DNA from: Limimonas halophila
Lineage (GTDB): Bacteria; Pseudomonadota; Alphaproteobacteria; Kiloniellales; Rhodovibrionaceae
Direction of reading: 5' to 3'
NCBI RefSeq assembly: GCF_900100655.1
Contig: NZ_FNCE01000011.1
Coordinates: 1-62,033, forward strand
DNA: 62,033 nucleotides
Below the pieces are notes generated by a model. It ran no database searches. It was not told the DNA's origin and was given only the letters and a program-made list of their open reading frames with translations. The position numbers and the translations under genes were made by a program. How positions within the stretch are numbered: position 1 is the first letter of the stretch; every line of letters begins with the position of its first letter. Positions 47,046-55,258 of the stretch are shown here, in pieces.

Positions 47046-47822
47046 TCAGCCGGGTCTCAGGCCGTGCGCGCGCAGGATCTCCGTGCGGGTGCCGTCCGCC
47101 CGCATCCGGGTCAGGGCGGCATTGAAGCGCCGGACGATTTCCGCATGGTCGGGAATCTTGCGGCTGACGACCAGATGCATGGGGTCTTTGGCGAGCGCGC
47201 GCTCGGTCAGGCTCAGGGTGCGGCCGAATGTCGGCAGCTCGGTGTTGATGGTGTGCTGGACCACCAGCGCGTCGCCGATCGCCAGATCGAAGCGCCCGCG
47301 CGCGGTGAGCACCAGTGCCCGGCGCAGGGTTTCCACGGGGTGGCGGTGGAAGGACTCCGCCTGAAGGAAGGGTTTCGGATAGCTGTAGTCGCGGACCGTG
47401 CCCACGAGCTTGCCGCGCAGATCGGCCAGGCGCTGGTAGGTGAACCCGGAGCCCGCCGGCTTGACGAAGACGAGGCGGTTGGTGGCCAGTACGCCGGCGT
47501 AGGCAAAGAATTCGGTCCGGTGCTCACGGTGCCAGACGTTGGCCAGGGCGTCGTAGTGCCCGCGCTTGGTCATCGCCAGCGCGCGGGACCACGGCATCAC
47601 CGTGATCTCGGGATCGTAGCCCGCGCGTTGGAACGCCGCCCGGACGATGTGTGTGGACGCGCCCCGATGCGGCAGGTTTTCCCCGGAGTAGGGCGGATAG
47701 TCGCTCAGCGTGGCGACCGTAACCGTGCCGTGGGGCGCTTCCCCCGCGCATGCCGCCCCGGCCGGCGCAAGCAGCGCCAGCAGCGCGATGACGCGTGCGG
47801 CAAGGCGGCGGCCCGTGCCCAT
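47046..47822 (-). CDS. Orphan family-3 extracellular solute-binding protein
   Basis: 258 residues. Signal peptide VIALLALLAPAGAACAGE is followed by VTVATLSDYPPYSGENLPHRG and GASTHIVRAAFQRAGY, then TVMPWSRALAMTKRGHYDAL, typical of the family-3 binding-protein fold. A periplasmic ligand-binding role is expected; the ligand is unknown. There is no permease or ATPase nearby. It is distant in sequence from the other orphan at 40942. Confidence 0.8.
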   Translation of the reverse strand: MGTGRRLAARVIALLALLAPAGAACAGEAPHGTVTVATLSDYPPYSGENLPHRGASTHIVRAAFQRAGYDPEITVMPWSRALAMTKRGHYDALANVWHREHRTEFFAYAGVLATNRLVFVKPAGSGFTYQRLADLRGKLVGTVRDYSYPKPFLQAESFHRHPVETLRRALVLTARGRFDLAIGDALVVQHTINTELPTFGRTLSLTERALAKDPMHLVVSRKIPDHAEIVRRFNAALTRMRADGTRTEILRAHGLRPG

Positions 47823-47959
47823 GTCAGCCTCACGGTCGTGAACATTGGGACCGGGTCACCCGACCGATCCGATCGCAACGCGATCATCCCAGAAGACCAA
47901 ATACATCATAAAATTTGCTTTAAGATTGTCCGAACTGTCCGCTCGCGCGGGGCCGCGAT

Positions 47960-48255
47960 CAAACGCGCCCTGACAACGCGCTAAGCTCCCGCTGAGATCG
48001 CCGACCGTCATCCCGCAGAGGGTGAAGATAGCCGCTCGGAACCGCGTACGGACGCGATAAAACGCGCCCTGACAACGCGCGAAGCTCCCGCTGAGACCGC
48101 CGACCGTCATCCCGCAGAGGGTGAAGATAGCCGCTCGGAACCGCGTACGGACGCGATAAAACACGCCCTGACAACGCCCTAAGCTCCCGCTGAGACCGCC
48201 GACCGTCATCCCGCAGAGGGTGAAGATACCGCTCAGAACCGCGTACAGATGCGAT
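47960..48255. repeat. 98-99 bp tandem repeat, three units
   Basis: Units start near 47960, 48059 and 48158 and are almost identical over their full length. Each begins GATAAAAC(G/A)CGCCCTGACAA and the array ends in the hairpin at 48256-48273. The repeat fills most of the 451-bp gap between a solute-binding protein gene and the dehydrogenase gene. Its open reading frames follow from the period being divisible by three. Confidence 0.9.
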
Positions 48256-48273
48256 AAAACACGCTCGTGTTTT
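48256..48273 (-). terminator. Terminator of the D-glycerate-type dehydrogenase gene
   Basis: On the minus strand, AAAACACG-AG-CGTGTTTTA starts directly after the TAA stop codon at 48274, giving an A-rich arm, two-base loop and T-rich arm. The same hairpin core is found within the tandem repeat at 40684-40706. Confidence 0.75.
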
Positions 48274-49263
48274 TTAGAACATGGTTTCGAGGACACGGTC
48301 GGGCGGGGCGTGGCCGTCGACGAAGGTTTTGGCGTTGATGATGACCTTTTCGCCCATGGCGACGCGGCCCTCGATCGTGGCCGAGCCGATGTGCGGCAGC
48401 AGGACGGCGTTGTCGAGCGCGCGCAGGCGCGGGTTGATCTCCGGCTCGTGCTCGTAGACGTCCAGCCCGGCACCGGCGATTTCACCGTTTTCAAGGTGGT
48501 CGGCCAGGGCGGTTTCGTCCACGACCTCACCGCGCGAGGTGTTCACGAGCACGGCGTGGGGCTGGAGGAGCGCCAGCCGGCGCGCGTTGAGGAGGTGGTA
48601 GGTCGCCGGCGTGTGGGGGCAGTTGACCGAGATGATGTCCATGCGGGACAGCATCTGGTCCAGGCTCTCCCAGTAAACGGCCTCCAGCTCGTCCTCGATC
48701 TCCTCGGGCACGCGGGTGCGGTTGTGGTAGTGGATCGCCAGCCCGAAGCCACGGGCGCGCTGGGCGAGGGCCTGACCGATGCGGCCCATGCCGATGATGC
48801 CGAGCCGCTTCCCCCACAGGCGTTGGCCCAGCATGTTCGTGGGGCTCCAGCCGCCCCAGTCGCCGGAGCGGGCGAGGCGCTCGCCTTCCGTGATGCGGCG
48901 CGCGACGGCGAGGACGAGGGCCATGGTCATGTCGGCCGTGTCCTCGGTGAGGACGCCGGGGGTGTTCGTCACCGTGATGCCGCGCTCGTGCGCGGCCTTG
49001 AGGTCGATGTTGTCGACGCCCGTGCCGAAGTTGGCGATCAGGCCGAGGTTGGGGCCGGCCTGCGCGATCAGCTCGGCGTCGATGCGGTCGGTGACCGTGG
49101 GCACGAGGACGTCGGCCTGCTGCACGGCCTCGATCAGGTCGGCGCGCGACATGGGATGGTCGTCCACGTTCAGCCGCGCGTCGAACAGCTCCATCATGCG
49201 GGTTTCGATGATGTCGGGCAGGCGGCGCGTGACGATAACGACCGGCTTTTTGCTCCGGGCCAT
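48274..49263 (-). CDS. D-isomer-specific 2-hydroxyacid dehydrogenase (D-glycerate/glyoxylate type)
   Basis: 329 residues from ATG 49263. NAD(P) loop GIIGMGRIGQALAQRARGFGL, and the catalytic triad as Arg in NTSRGEVVDE, Glu in DVYEHEP and His in LLPHIGSAT. VANFGTG-type sequence LIANFGTGVDNIDL supports the glyoxylate/hydroxypyruvate reductase branch, not SerA, which is longer and has an ACT domain. It would interconvert glycerate and hydroxypyruvate, or glycolate and glyoxylate, in the cytoplasm. The SH3 protein gene is divergent from it. Confidence 0.88.
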   Translation of the reverse strand: MARSKKPVVIVTRRLPDIIETRMMELFDARLNVDDHPMSRADLIEAVQQADVLVPTVTDRIDAELIAQAGPNLGLIANFGTGVDNIDLKAAHERGITVTNTPGVLTEDTADMTMALVLAVARRITEGERLARSGDWGGWSPTNMLGQRLWGKRLGIIGMGRIGQALAQRARGFGLAIHYHNRTRVPEEIEDELEAVYWESLDQMLSRMDIISVNCPHTPATYHLLNARRLALLQPHAVLVNTSRGEVVDETALADHLENGEIAGAGLDVYEHEPEINPRLRALDNAVLLPHIGSATIEGRVAMGEKVIINAKTFVDGHAPPDRVLETMF

Positions 49264-49522
49264 GGTGGTGGTCCTTCGCTTGGACGGTTGGGATCGGCAC
49301 CGGGGCGCGCTGTCTACTGCGCGGATAGCACCCGCCCACGTCCGTGTCCACCCGAGCTGTCGGCAGCCCAACCGTCTTCGGGGGCGCCGCGGCGAGCGAG
49401 CATGTCGATGCAGGGGCCTCGGCTCGGGGCGCGAGCGGTTCCCGGCGATCGGTGCGCCTTGACCGGCCGCGCGTGCCGGGATAGGCGAACCTCGCGACCA
49501 CGGCAGGGCAGTGTCTTCCCGC

Positions 49523-50014
49523 ATGGCCGGACCGGTTCGAACAACAGCCGCCGTCGTCTTGGCGGCGGTCACGGCGTGGCCCGCGTGGGCCGACACGGGG
49601 CGCAGCACGGGGCGGCCGGTCCCGCGTTTCGTGTCGCTGTCGGCCGACACGGCCAACCTGCGCGCCGGGCCGGGCAAGCGCTATCCGGTGGAATGGGTGT
49701 ACAAGCGCGCGCGCCTGCCGCTGAAGATCGTGGGCGAGTTCGGCGCGTGGCGGCGCGTGCGCGACTGGTCGGGCACGCAGGGCTGGATGCATTCGGCGTT
49801 GTTGAGCGGCCGGCACACCGTGCAGGTGCTCGGTGACCGCGATCGCGTACTGCGGGAAAGCCCGCGCGCGGACGCCGCCCCCGTGGCCCGTCTGGCGCCC
49901 GAGGTCATCGGCGATCTGGACCGCTGCCGCAGCGGCTGGTGCCGGGCGAGCTTCGCCGAGCTCACGGGCTGGGTGCCCCGGCGCGCGCTGTACGGCGCGC
50001 CGGTCGGCGACTGA
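49523..50014 (+). CDS. Exported SH3b-domain protein
   Basis: 163 residues from ATG 49523; GTG 49511 is an alternative. Signal peptide (TAAVVLAAVTAWPAWA) then two bacterial SH3 domains: the first with SADTANLRAGPGKRYPVEWVY and GWMHSALLSG, the second ending GWVPRRALYG. Such proteins sit in the periplasm and often bind peptidoglycan. In Alphaproteobacteria this type is commonly divergent from a 2-hydroxyacid dehydrogenase gene, as here, with no known reason. Confidence 0.85.
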   Translation: MAGPVRTTAAVVLAAVTAWPAWADTGRSTGRPVPRFVSLSADTANLRAGPGKRYPVEWVYKRARLPLKIVGEFGAWRRVRDWSGTQGWMHSALLSGRHTVQVLGDRDRVLRESPRADAAPVARLAPEVIGDLDRCRSGWCRASFAELTGWVPRRALYGAPVGD

Positions 50015-50118
50015 CCGCCCGCGCTCGGGGCGGGGCACGGCTTGCACGCTCCGACGGCCCGCGCCACGCTGCAAAGTGGCCCATCCCAGATTCCGCGATT
50101 GCCAGGACACGCCCACCC

Positions 50119-50967
50119 ATGACCGCCTTCACGCTGGTTTCCGACGCCATCGCTGACAGCGAGCGCACCGCGCGCCTCTACGCTGGCGAGATCATCGTCT
50201 TCCGCCAGGTTCCCGCGGTGAAGACGCTGATCGCCACGCTCGCCGAGCACGTCACCGCGCACTACGGCGAGGACCCGACGCGCGTGCACACACGCTGGTC
50301 CGTCGACGCCGTGCACGACGAAGCGGAAGCGCTGCGCAAGGCCGTGGCCAAGGACCCGGCCGTGAAGGCGCGCGTGAACGAGATGTTCGAGGCCGTCGGC
50401 GTCGATCTGGCCACCACCTACGGCGATGGGCTCAAGCAGCGCGTCCAGCCGCCCAAGCAGGACGCCGAGGGCCGTTACCTCGCCCCGCTGGGTGCGCACC
50501 GCGACACCTGGGGTTCCAACATCATGGCGCAGGTGAACTGGTGGGCGCCCGTGTGGCCCATTGCCCCCGAGCGCACCCTGGCGCTCTTCCCCACGCACTT
50601 CCGCCGCGAGGTGCCCAACACCAGCGCGGACTGGGACTTCGCCGAACTGTTGCGCCGCATCAAGGCGGGCGAGAACACGGACGATTATCCGCTGCTGCCG
50701 CTGGCGACCGAGCCGCCCTCCTGGGAGGATGCCGTGCCCGTCACGATCGAGCCCGGCGACGTGATGGCCTTCTCGGGCGCGCAGCTCCACGCCAGCGTGC
50801 CCAACACCACCGACCGCACCCGCTTCAGCTTCGAGATCCGCACGATCTCGGGCGCGGACGTGGACGCGGGCCGCGGCGCACCCAACGTGGACGGCCGCGC
50901 CCCGCGCACCACCTACCAGTGGTTCAAGCGTCTGACGGACGGCGAAAAGCTCGGCGAGATGGCCTGA
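50119..50967 (+). CDS. Phytanoyl-CoA-dioxygenase-like Fe(II)/2-oxoglutarate oxygenase
   Basis: 282 residues. Likely facial triad His127 and Asp129 in APLGAHRDTWGS with His224 in SGAQLHASVPN, and Arg235 in RTRFSFEIRT as a candidate 2-oxoglutarate ligand. No signal peptide. PhyH-type enzymes hydroxylate acyl-CoAs, amino acids (ectoine EctD) or small ligands; this one lacks the length and loop sequence I associate with EctD, and no ectoine genes are near. The fold assignment rests on the HxD...H pattern. Confidence 0.68.
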   Translation: MTAFTLVSDAIADSERTARLYAGEIIVFRQVPAVKTLIATLAEHVTAHYGEDPTRVHTRWSVDAVHDEAEALRKAVAKDPAVKARVNEMFEAVGVDLATTYGDGLKQRVQPPKQDAEGRYLAPLGAHRDTWGSNIMAQVNWWAPVWPIAPERTLALFPTHFRREVPNTSADWDFAELLRRIKAGENTDDYPLLPLATEPPSWEDAVPVTIEPGDVMAFSGAQLHASVPNTTDRTRFSFEIRTISGADVDAGRGAPNVDGRAPRTTYQWFKRLTDGEKLGEMA

Positions 50968-51069
50968 CCGCGGCTCACGCGCGCTCGAACAGCTCGGCGA
51001 GCAGGGCGTTGCCGGCCGATCCGGCGATGGTTGGCGGTGCACAAGCCGACGGACGTGATGCCGGATCCC

Positions 51070-51095
51070 CGTCCCCGGCCGTCGGGCCGGGGACG
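51070..51095 (-). terminator. Hairpin after the second modular protein gene
   Basis: CGTCCCCGGCC and GGCCGGGGACG form an 11-bp stem with a 4-base loop, 11 bp past the stop codon. There is no T run. It occupies the same relative position as the hairpin behind the broken paralogue. Confidence 0.6.
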
Positions 51096-51105
51096 AGGGG
51101 TCGCG

Positions 51106-52812
51106 TCAGGCGAAGCCGAGGGCGTCGGCGCCCAGTTGGCTGGTGAAGCTCGAAGCGTCGAAGATGTTGCTGTCGGCGCTGCCGAGGTTGGTCAGCGTCA
51201 CGCTGACCTCGCCCGCGTTGAGCTCGAGGCTGCCGTCGGTGAAGTCGGTGTTGGCGATGCCGATGTCGCCGACCCCGATGCCGTTCTGGAAGAAGAGCTG
51301 ATCGCCGGTTTCGAAGTCGGAGATCGTCACGTTCGTGGTGGACTGCGCGAAAATGAAGCGGTCCTCGCCGCCGTTGCCCGCGATCGTGCCCGATTGGTTG
51401 CCGTCGATGTTCTCGCTGGCGCTGGTGCCGCTGCTGACTGCCGAGGGGCCACCATCAGCCGGAAGCGCGGGCAAGCCCTGGCTGCTGGAGCCGGCGCCCG
51501 AGCCGCCGGTGTTGCCGGAACTGCCGGCGAGCGCGGAGGGATCGCCCGCGTCCATCTGCACGGCCGAGGGATCGAAGCCCGAGCCGACGGCCTCCCCGCC
51601 GAGAGTGATCTCCACGCCGTCGGAACCGAGCCCGATGCTGGCCGCGGCGCTGCCGTCGGCGAAGGCGAACTCCACGTCGCCGTTCATCGAAATGGCGGCG
51701 TTGGTCGTGCTGTCGCCGACCACGAGCTCATTGCCGCTGGTGGTGACGGTGTAATCGGCCAGGTTGCCGGCGAATTCGATCCGGTCGCCGTCACCGCCCC
51801 CGAACTGGATGTCGGCACCCGCCGGGGCCTGGATGGTTTCCGCGGCGCCGGTGCCGCGCACGTCGGCGTCGAAGGGGATGCGCAGCGTCTGCTCGCTGCC
51901 GTTCAGGGCAACGACGTTCAGGCCGACGGGCTCGGACTCGCCATCCTCTTCGCTCGCCTCAGGCGTGACCGAGACCACGGCGCTGTCCGAGCCGCCGTTG
52001 CCGTCGGAGACGGTGTAGTCGAGTGTGACCGTGGTGCCGGCCTCGGGCTGCGCGCCGTCGAATTCCCACTTGATCTGATTGTCGACGACGGACGCCGCGC
52101 CGACCTGGGGCTGCGCGTCGATCTTGACGGTCAGCGGATCGCCGTCCGGGTCGCTGTCGTTGGCGAGCACGTCGATCGTCGTGCTGCCGCCGGGCGTCAC
52201 CGTGGCGGTGTCGTCCTCGGCCACCGGCGCGCCGTTGTCGCCGCCATCCTCCTGGAAGTCCTGGGCGGGCAGCGTGAAGTCGTCCAGCACCACGCCTTCG
52301 TTTTCGAACACCGTCGGGTCGCCGCTGCCGCTCGTCAGCTCGACCTTGGCGATGTTGCGGATGGGCTCTTCGGTGGCGGACTCGAAGGTCTGAATGCCCA
52401 CGAAGGTGGATTCGCCGCTTTCCGTTTCCGGCACGGTCTGACTGGCGATCTCGTCCCCATTGGCGTCATAGGCGGTCAGCGAACTTTCGCCGAGGTTGGA
52501 AAAGTCCACGTCGATGAAGTGGGCGCCGAAGGCACTGACGGCGCCGGCCTCGTTGGTGAAGGTGACGGTGGTCGTGCTGCCCGCCGGGGCGGCCGTGTTC
52601 TCGCCGCTAACGGGGACATAGTCGTCGGCGAAATCGAAGTCCTCGTCGGCGTAGAAGCCGTTCTGGCCGTCGATGTTCAGCCCGTCGTAGCGGTCCGGCG
52701 CCACCTGCGCGCGGGGTTCCGCGGCCGTGTCCACATCGTCGAAGTCGATCACGCGGGTCGGATCGACGAACCGCTCGAAGTCGCTCAGCGAGGTGAAGGT
52801 GCGCGGCGCCAT
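51106..52812 (-). CDS. Modular secreted-type protein with lectin-like, cadherin-like and C-terminal modules
   Basis: 568 residues, no signal peptide. Residues 1-190 resemble a lectin-like sandwich (RYDGLNIDGQNGFY, GVVLDDFTLP). About 195-280 form a cadherin/VCBS-type domain (APVAEDDTATVTPGGSTTI, DVLANDSDPDGDPLTV). About 295-435 match the N-terminal domain of the broken gene at 7687 (DADVRGTGAAETIQAP, EFAFADGSAAAS). The last 115 residues are one copy of the module repeated three times there (LPADGGPSAV, ISDFETGDQLFF) and end in the same DALGFA. The acidic composition, lack of N-terminal signal and conserved C-terminus fit export by a type I system, but none is encoded here. It is likely a cell-surface or extracellular protein. 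Confidence 0.78.
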   Translation of the reverse strand: MAPRTFTSLSDFERFVDPTRVIDFDDVDTAAEPRAQVAPDRYDGLNIDGQNGFYADEDFDFADDYVPVSGENTAAPAGSTTTVTFTNEAGAVSAFGAHFIDVDFSNLGESSLTAYDANGDEIASQTVPETESGESTFVGIQTFESATEEPIRNIAKVELTSGSGDPTVFENEGVVLDDFTLPAQDFQEDGGDNGAPVAEDDTATVTPGGSTTIDVLANDSDPDGDPLTVKIDAQPQVGAASVVDNQIKWEFDGAQPEAGTTVTLDYTVSDGNGGSDSAVVSVTPEASEEDGESEPVGLNVVALNGSEQTLRIPFDADVRGTGAAETIQAPAGADIQFGGGDGDRIEFAGNLADYTVTTSGNELVVGDSTTNAAISMNGDVEFAFADGSAAASIGLGSDGVEITLGGEAVGSGFDPSAVQMDAGDPSALAGSSGNTGGSGAGSSSQGLPALPADGGPSAVSSGTSASENIDGNQSGTIAGNGGEDRFIFAQSTTNVTISDFETGDQLFFQNGIGVGDIGIANTDFTDGSLELNAGEVSVTLTNLGSADSNIFDASSFTSQLGADALGFA

Positions 52813-52862
52813 TGGTGTCCCCCATGCCTGGATTAAACCCTGACATGAGAGTCGCCTTTTTC

Positions 52863-52885
52863 CACGTTAAGATCACATTAACGTG
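52863..52885. promoter_or_regulatory. Palindrome upstream of the modular protein gene, candidate operator
   Basis: CACGTTAA, 7 bases, TTAACGTG: a perfect 8-bp inverted repeat 50-72 bp upstream of the start codon at 52812, in an AT-richer patch. The spacing suits a dimeric regulator; which one is unknown. Confidence 0.5.
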
Positions 52886-53063
52886 AGCGTTTGGTGATAT
52901 GCGGCGGGCGCGGGCGGCCGCACGCCCGGCGGATCGGCTTCGGATGCCCGGAAAACTGCGCGTCGTTCGGGTGCGGCAAGGCGGTGTCGGTTGCGGGCCG
53001 CGCCCAGGTTCGCGTGCCGTGCATCGCGAAATTGTTGTTAAATTCGAGCGTCTTGGCGTCCCA

Positions 53064-53099
53064 AACAAAAACACCCTGCGACATGATGTCGCAGGGTGT
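53064..53099 (-). terminator. Terminator of lpd
   Basis: Minus strand: 14-bp perfect stem ACACCCTGCGACAT / ATGTCGCAGGGTGT with a one-base centre, followed by TTTTTGTTTG. It lies 30 bp beyond the lpd stop. Confidence 0.93.
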
Positions 53100-53128
53100 G
53101 GGGCGGAACACCGCGGGCGCGGCGGCGG

Positions 53129-54526
53129 TCACATGTGAATGGGCTTGTCGTGGGCGGCCATGGCGGCCTCCTTCACGGCCTCGTTGAGTGTGGGGTGGCC
53201 GTGGAAGGCGCGCGCCACGTCCTCGGCGGAGGCGGCGAACTCCATCGCCATGACCAGCTCGTGGATGGTGTTGCCGGCCTCGGCGCCCATGACCACGGCG
53301 CCCAGCACGCGGTCGGTTTCCTTGTCCGCGAGGATCTTGACGAAGCCCTCGGTCTGGCCGGTGCAGCGTGCGCGGGAGTTCGCCATCATCTGGAACTTGC
53401 CCACCTTGTAGGCGCGCCCCTCGGCCTTGAGGTCGTCCTCCGACTTGCCGACGTAGGCGATCTCCGGCCACGTGTAGACGATGCCGGGGCAGGTGGCGTA
53501 GTTCACGCGCGCCGAGTGGCCGGCCAGGATCTCGGCCAGGGCGTGGCCTTCCTCCTCCGCCTTGTGGGCCAGCATGGCGCCGCCGATCACGTCGCCGATG
53601 GCGTGGATGCCCGGCACGCCGGTGTTGAAGCTCTCGTCCACGTGCACAAAGCCGCGCTTGTCCGGCTCGATGCCGACGTTTTCCAGCCCCAGGCCATTGG
53701 TCGTGGGCGTGCGGCCGATGGCGACCAGCACGCGGTCGGCCTCCAGGGTCTCCGCCTTGCCGCCCTCGGCGGCTTCCAGGTTCAGCGTGACGCCCTTGTC
53801 GCCCACCTCGGCGCCCGTGACCTTGGTGGACAGCTTCATGCCCACCTTCCGCTTCTTCAGCAGCTTGCGGTAGGCCTCGCCCAGTTCGCCGTCCATGCCG
53901 GGCAGCAGGCGGTCCAGGTATTCGACCACAGTGACCTTCGCGCCCAGGCGCTGCCAGACGGCGCCCATCTCCAGCCCGATGTAGCCGCCGCCGACGACGA
54001 CGAGGTGCTCGGGCACCTCGGGCAGGTCGAGCGCGCCGGTGGAGGAGACGATGCGGTCCTCGTCGATGGGCACGCCGGGCAACTCGGCGTGGGTGGAGCC
54101 GGTTGCGACGACGATGTGCTTGGCGGACAGGCTCTTCTCACCGTCGACCGAGAGCTGGCCCTGGCCGGTGATCGTGCCCGTGCCCGTGATGTAGTCGACG
54201 CCGTACTTCTTGAAGAGCTGCTCGATGCCCTTGGTCAGGTCGGTGACGACCTTGCCCTTGCGCTTGAGCATCTGTTTCAGGTTCACGCTGGCGTTCTCGA
54301 TCTCGATGCCGTGGTCCGCCAGCTCGTGCGTGACCTCGTCGTACTTCTCGCTGGAATGCAGCAGCGCCTTCGAGGGGATGCAGCCGACGTTCAGGCAGGT
54401 GCCGCCGAGTGCGCCGCGGCTCTCCACGCACGCCGTCGACAGCCCCAGCTGCGCCGCGCGGATGGCGCACACATACCCGCCGGGACCGCCCCCGACGACA
54501 ACCACATCGTACGACGCCTCGGCCAT
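53129..54526 (-). CDS. lpd: Dihydrolipoyl dehydrogenase
   Basis: 465 residues from ATG 54526 (AGGGGGGCAAC upstream). FAD loop VVVVGGGPGGYVCAIRAAQLG, redox-active Cys44 and Cys49 in GGTCLNVGCIPSKALL, second Rossmann loop VVGGGYIGLEMGAVW, and the C-terminal catalytic HGHPTLNEAVKEA. It reoxidises dihydrolipoamide of the pyruvate, 2-oxoglutarate or branched-chain complexes with NAD+. The genes of those complexes are not adjacent, so which complex it serves is unknown. It is a single-gene unit closed by a strong terminator. Confidence 0.97.
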   Translation of the reverse strand: MAEASYDVVVVGGGPGGYVCAIRAAQLGLSTACVESRGALGGTCLNVGCIPSKALLHSSEKYDEVTHELADHGIEIENASVNLKQMLKRKGKVVTDLTKGIEQLFKKYGVDYITGTGTITGQGQLSVDGEKSLSAKHIVVATGSTHAELPGVPIDEDRIVSSTGALDLPEVPEHLVVVGGGYIGLEMGAVWQRLGAKVTVVEYLDRLLPGMDGELGEAYRKLLKKRKVGMKLSTKVTGAEVGDKGVTLNLEAAEGGKAETLEADRVLVAIGRTPTTNGLGLENVGIEPDKRGFVHVDESFNTGVPGIHAIGDVIGGAMLAHKAEEEGHALAEILAGHSARVNYATCPGIVYTWPEIAYVGKSEDDLKAEGRAYKVGKFQMMANSRARCTGQTEGFVKILADKETDRVLGAVVMGAEAGNTIHELVMAMEFAASAEDVARAFHGHPTLNEAVKEAAMAAHDKPIHM

Positions 54527-54716
54527 GTTGCCCCCCTGACCTGCGTTCGCCCGCCGCGAGCGGGTCTGTTCTGCCGGCGCGGAGCGTGCCGCAATGCCGG
54601 CACCGCAGCAAGGCGGGGCGGGAGCGCGTGCCGTGCCACGCGGGGCGTGCACGTCGGGCTTGCGCCGTCACGGCCCGTGAGTTAAATTTCGAGTGGCAGT
54701 CTATGGAGGTGGAGCC

Positions 54717-55109
54717 ATGATTCCACCAGGACCGATCAACGATCCCGGCGCCAGCTTTCAGCGCCCGTTCCAGGATTTCACGCAGCGGCCGGACAATCCC
54801 GGTCAGCGCGCGCAGGACGCTGCGTCGGCGCGCAGCGTCGACCGCGAGCAGACGGATCCGACGCGCACCAACGAGGTGCGCCGCACCGACCGTCCGGCCG
54901 ATCCGGCGGAGCGCGCCGACCGGGCGGACCAGCGCCGCGAGGTCCGCACCGACCGGAGCGAGCGGACGGACCCCGCCGAGCAGCAGCGCGAGATCCGCAC
55001 CGAGGACATCGAGCGCGAACGCGAGCGCATCGACCAGCTTACTCAGGGCAGCCTCGGCGTCCCGAGCGGGACGCCCGAACCCGGCGCCCTGGTGAACATC
55101 GTGGTCTGA
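54717..55109 (+). CDS. Arg/Asp/Glu-rich low-complexity protein
   Basis: 130 residues from ATG 54717, which has GGAGGTGGAG at good spacing. The N-terminus MIPPGPINDPGASFQRPF is followed by imperfect repeats of about 9-12 residues (DRPADPAERADRADQRREVR, TDRSERTDPAEQQREIRTED) and a short hydrophobic tail GALVNIVV. The charge pattern suggests a long helix or coiled coil, probably disordered in part. No family is known to me. The strong ribosome binding site and following terminator argue that it is expressed. Confidence 0.68.
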   Translation: MIPPGPINDPGASFQRPFQDFTQRPDNPGQRAQDAASARSVDREQTDPTRTNEVRRTDRPADPAERADRADQRREVRTDRSERTDPAEQQREIRTEDIERERERIDQLTQGSLGVPSGTPEPGALVNIVV

Positions 55110-55143
55110 ACCACGCCGAACACGCTTGCGATCCGCGCTGTGA

Positions 55144-55172
55144 GCGGGCGCCCGGCCGGGCGCCCGCTTTTT
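55144..55172 (+). terminator. Terminator of the Arg/Asp-rich protein gene
   Basis: GCGGGCGCCCGG and CCGGGCGCCCGC form a 12-bp perfect stem followed by TTTTT. Confidence 0.93.
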
Positions 55173-55230
55173 CGTGTGCGCCCGCAGATGGCTCGCCCGG
55201 TGGGACGCGCAGTCGCGGGGCGCGCATCCT

Positions 55231-55258
55231 CTTGAATCGGATGCCACCTTTCCTATCT
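55231..55258 (+). promoter_or_regulatory. RpoH (sigma-32) type promoter of hsp20
   Basis: CTTG (55231-55234), 17 bases, CCTATCT (55252-55258) equals the alphaproteobacterial RpoH consensus CTTG-N17-CYTATNT as I know it. Transcription would start near 55266 and leave a 110-base leader ahead of the hsp20 start codon. Confidence 0.72.

Larger units (their letters stand above)
52813..53128. other. Intergenic region upstream of the modular gene
   Basis: 316 bp. It holds the palindrome at 52863-52885 and the lpd terminator at 53064-53099. No coding signs in the rest. Confidence 0.5.

Noticed and set aside
47856-48530. 224-residue reading frame across the 99-bp repeats
   Set aside because: It arises because the repeat period is a multiple of three; it overlaps the dehydrogenase gene end in another frame and has no family match.
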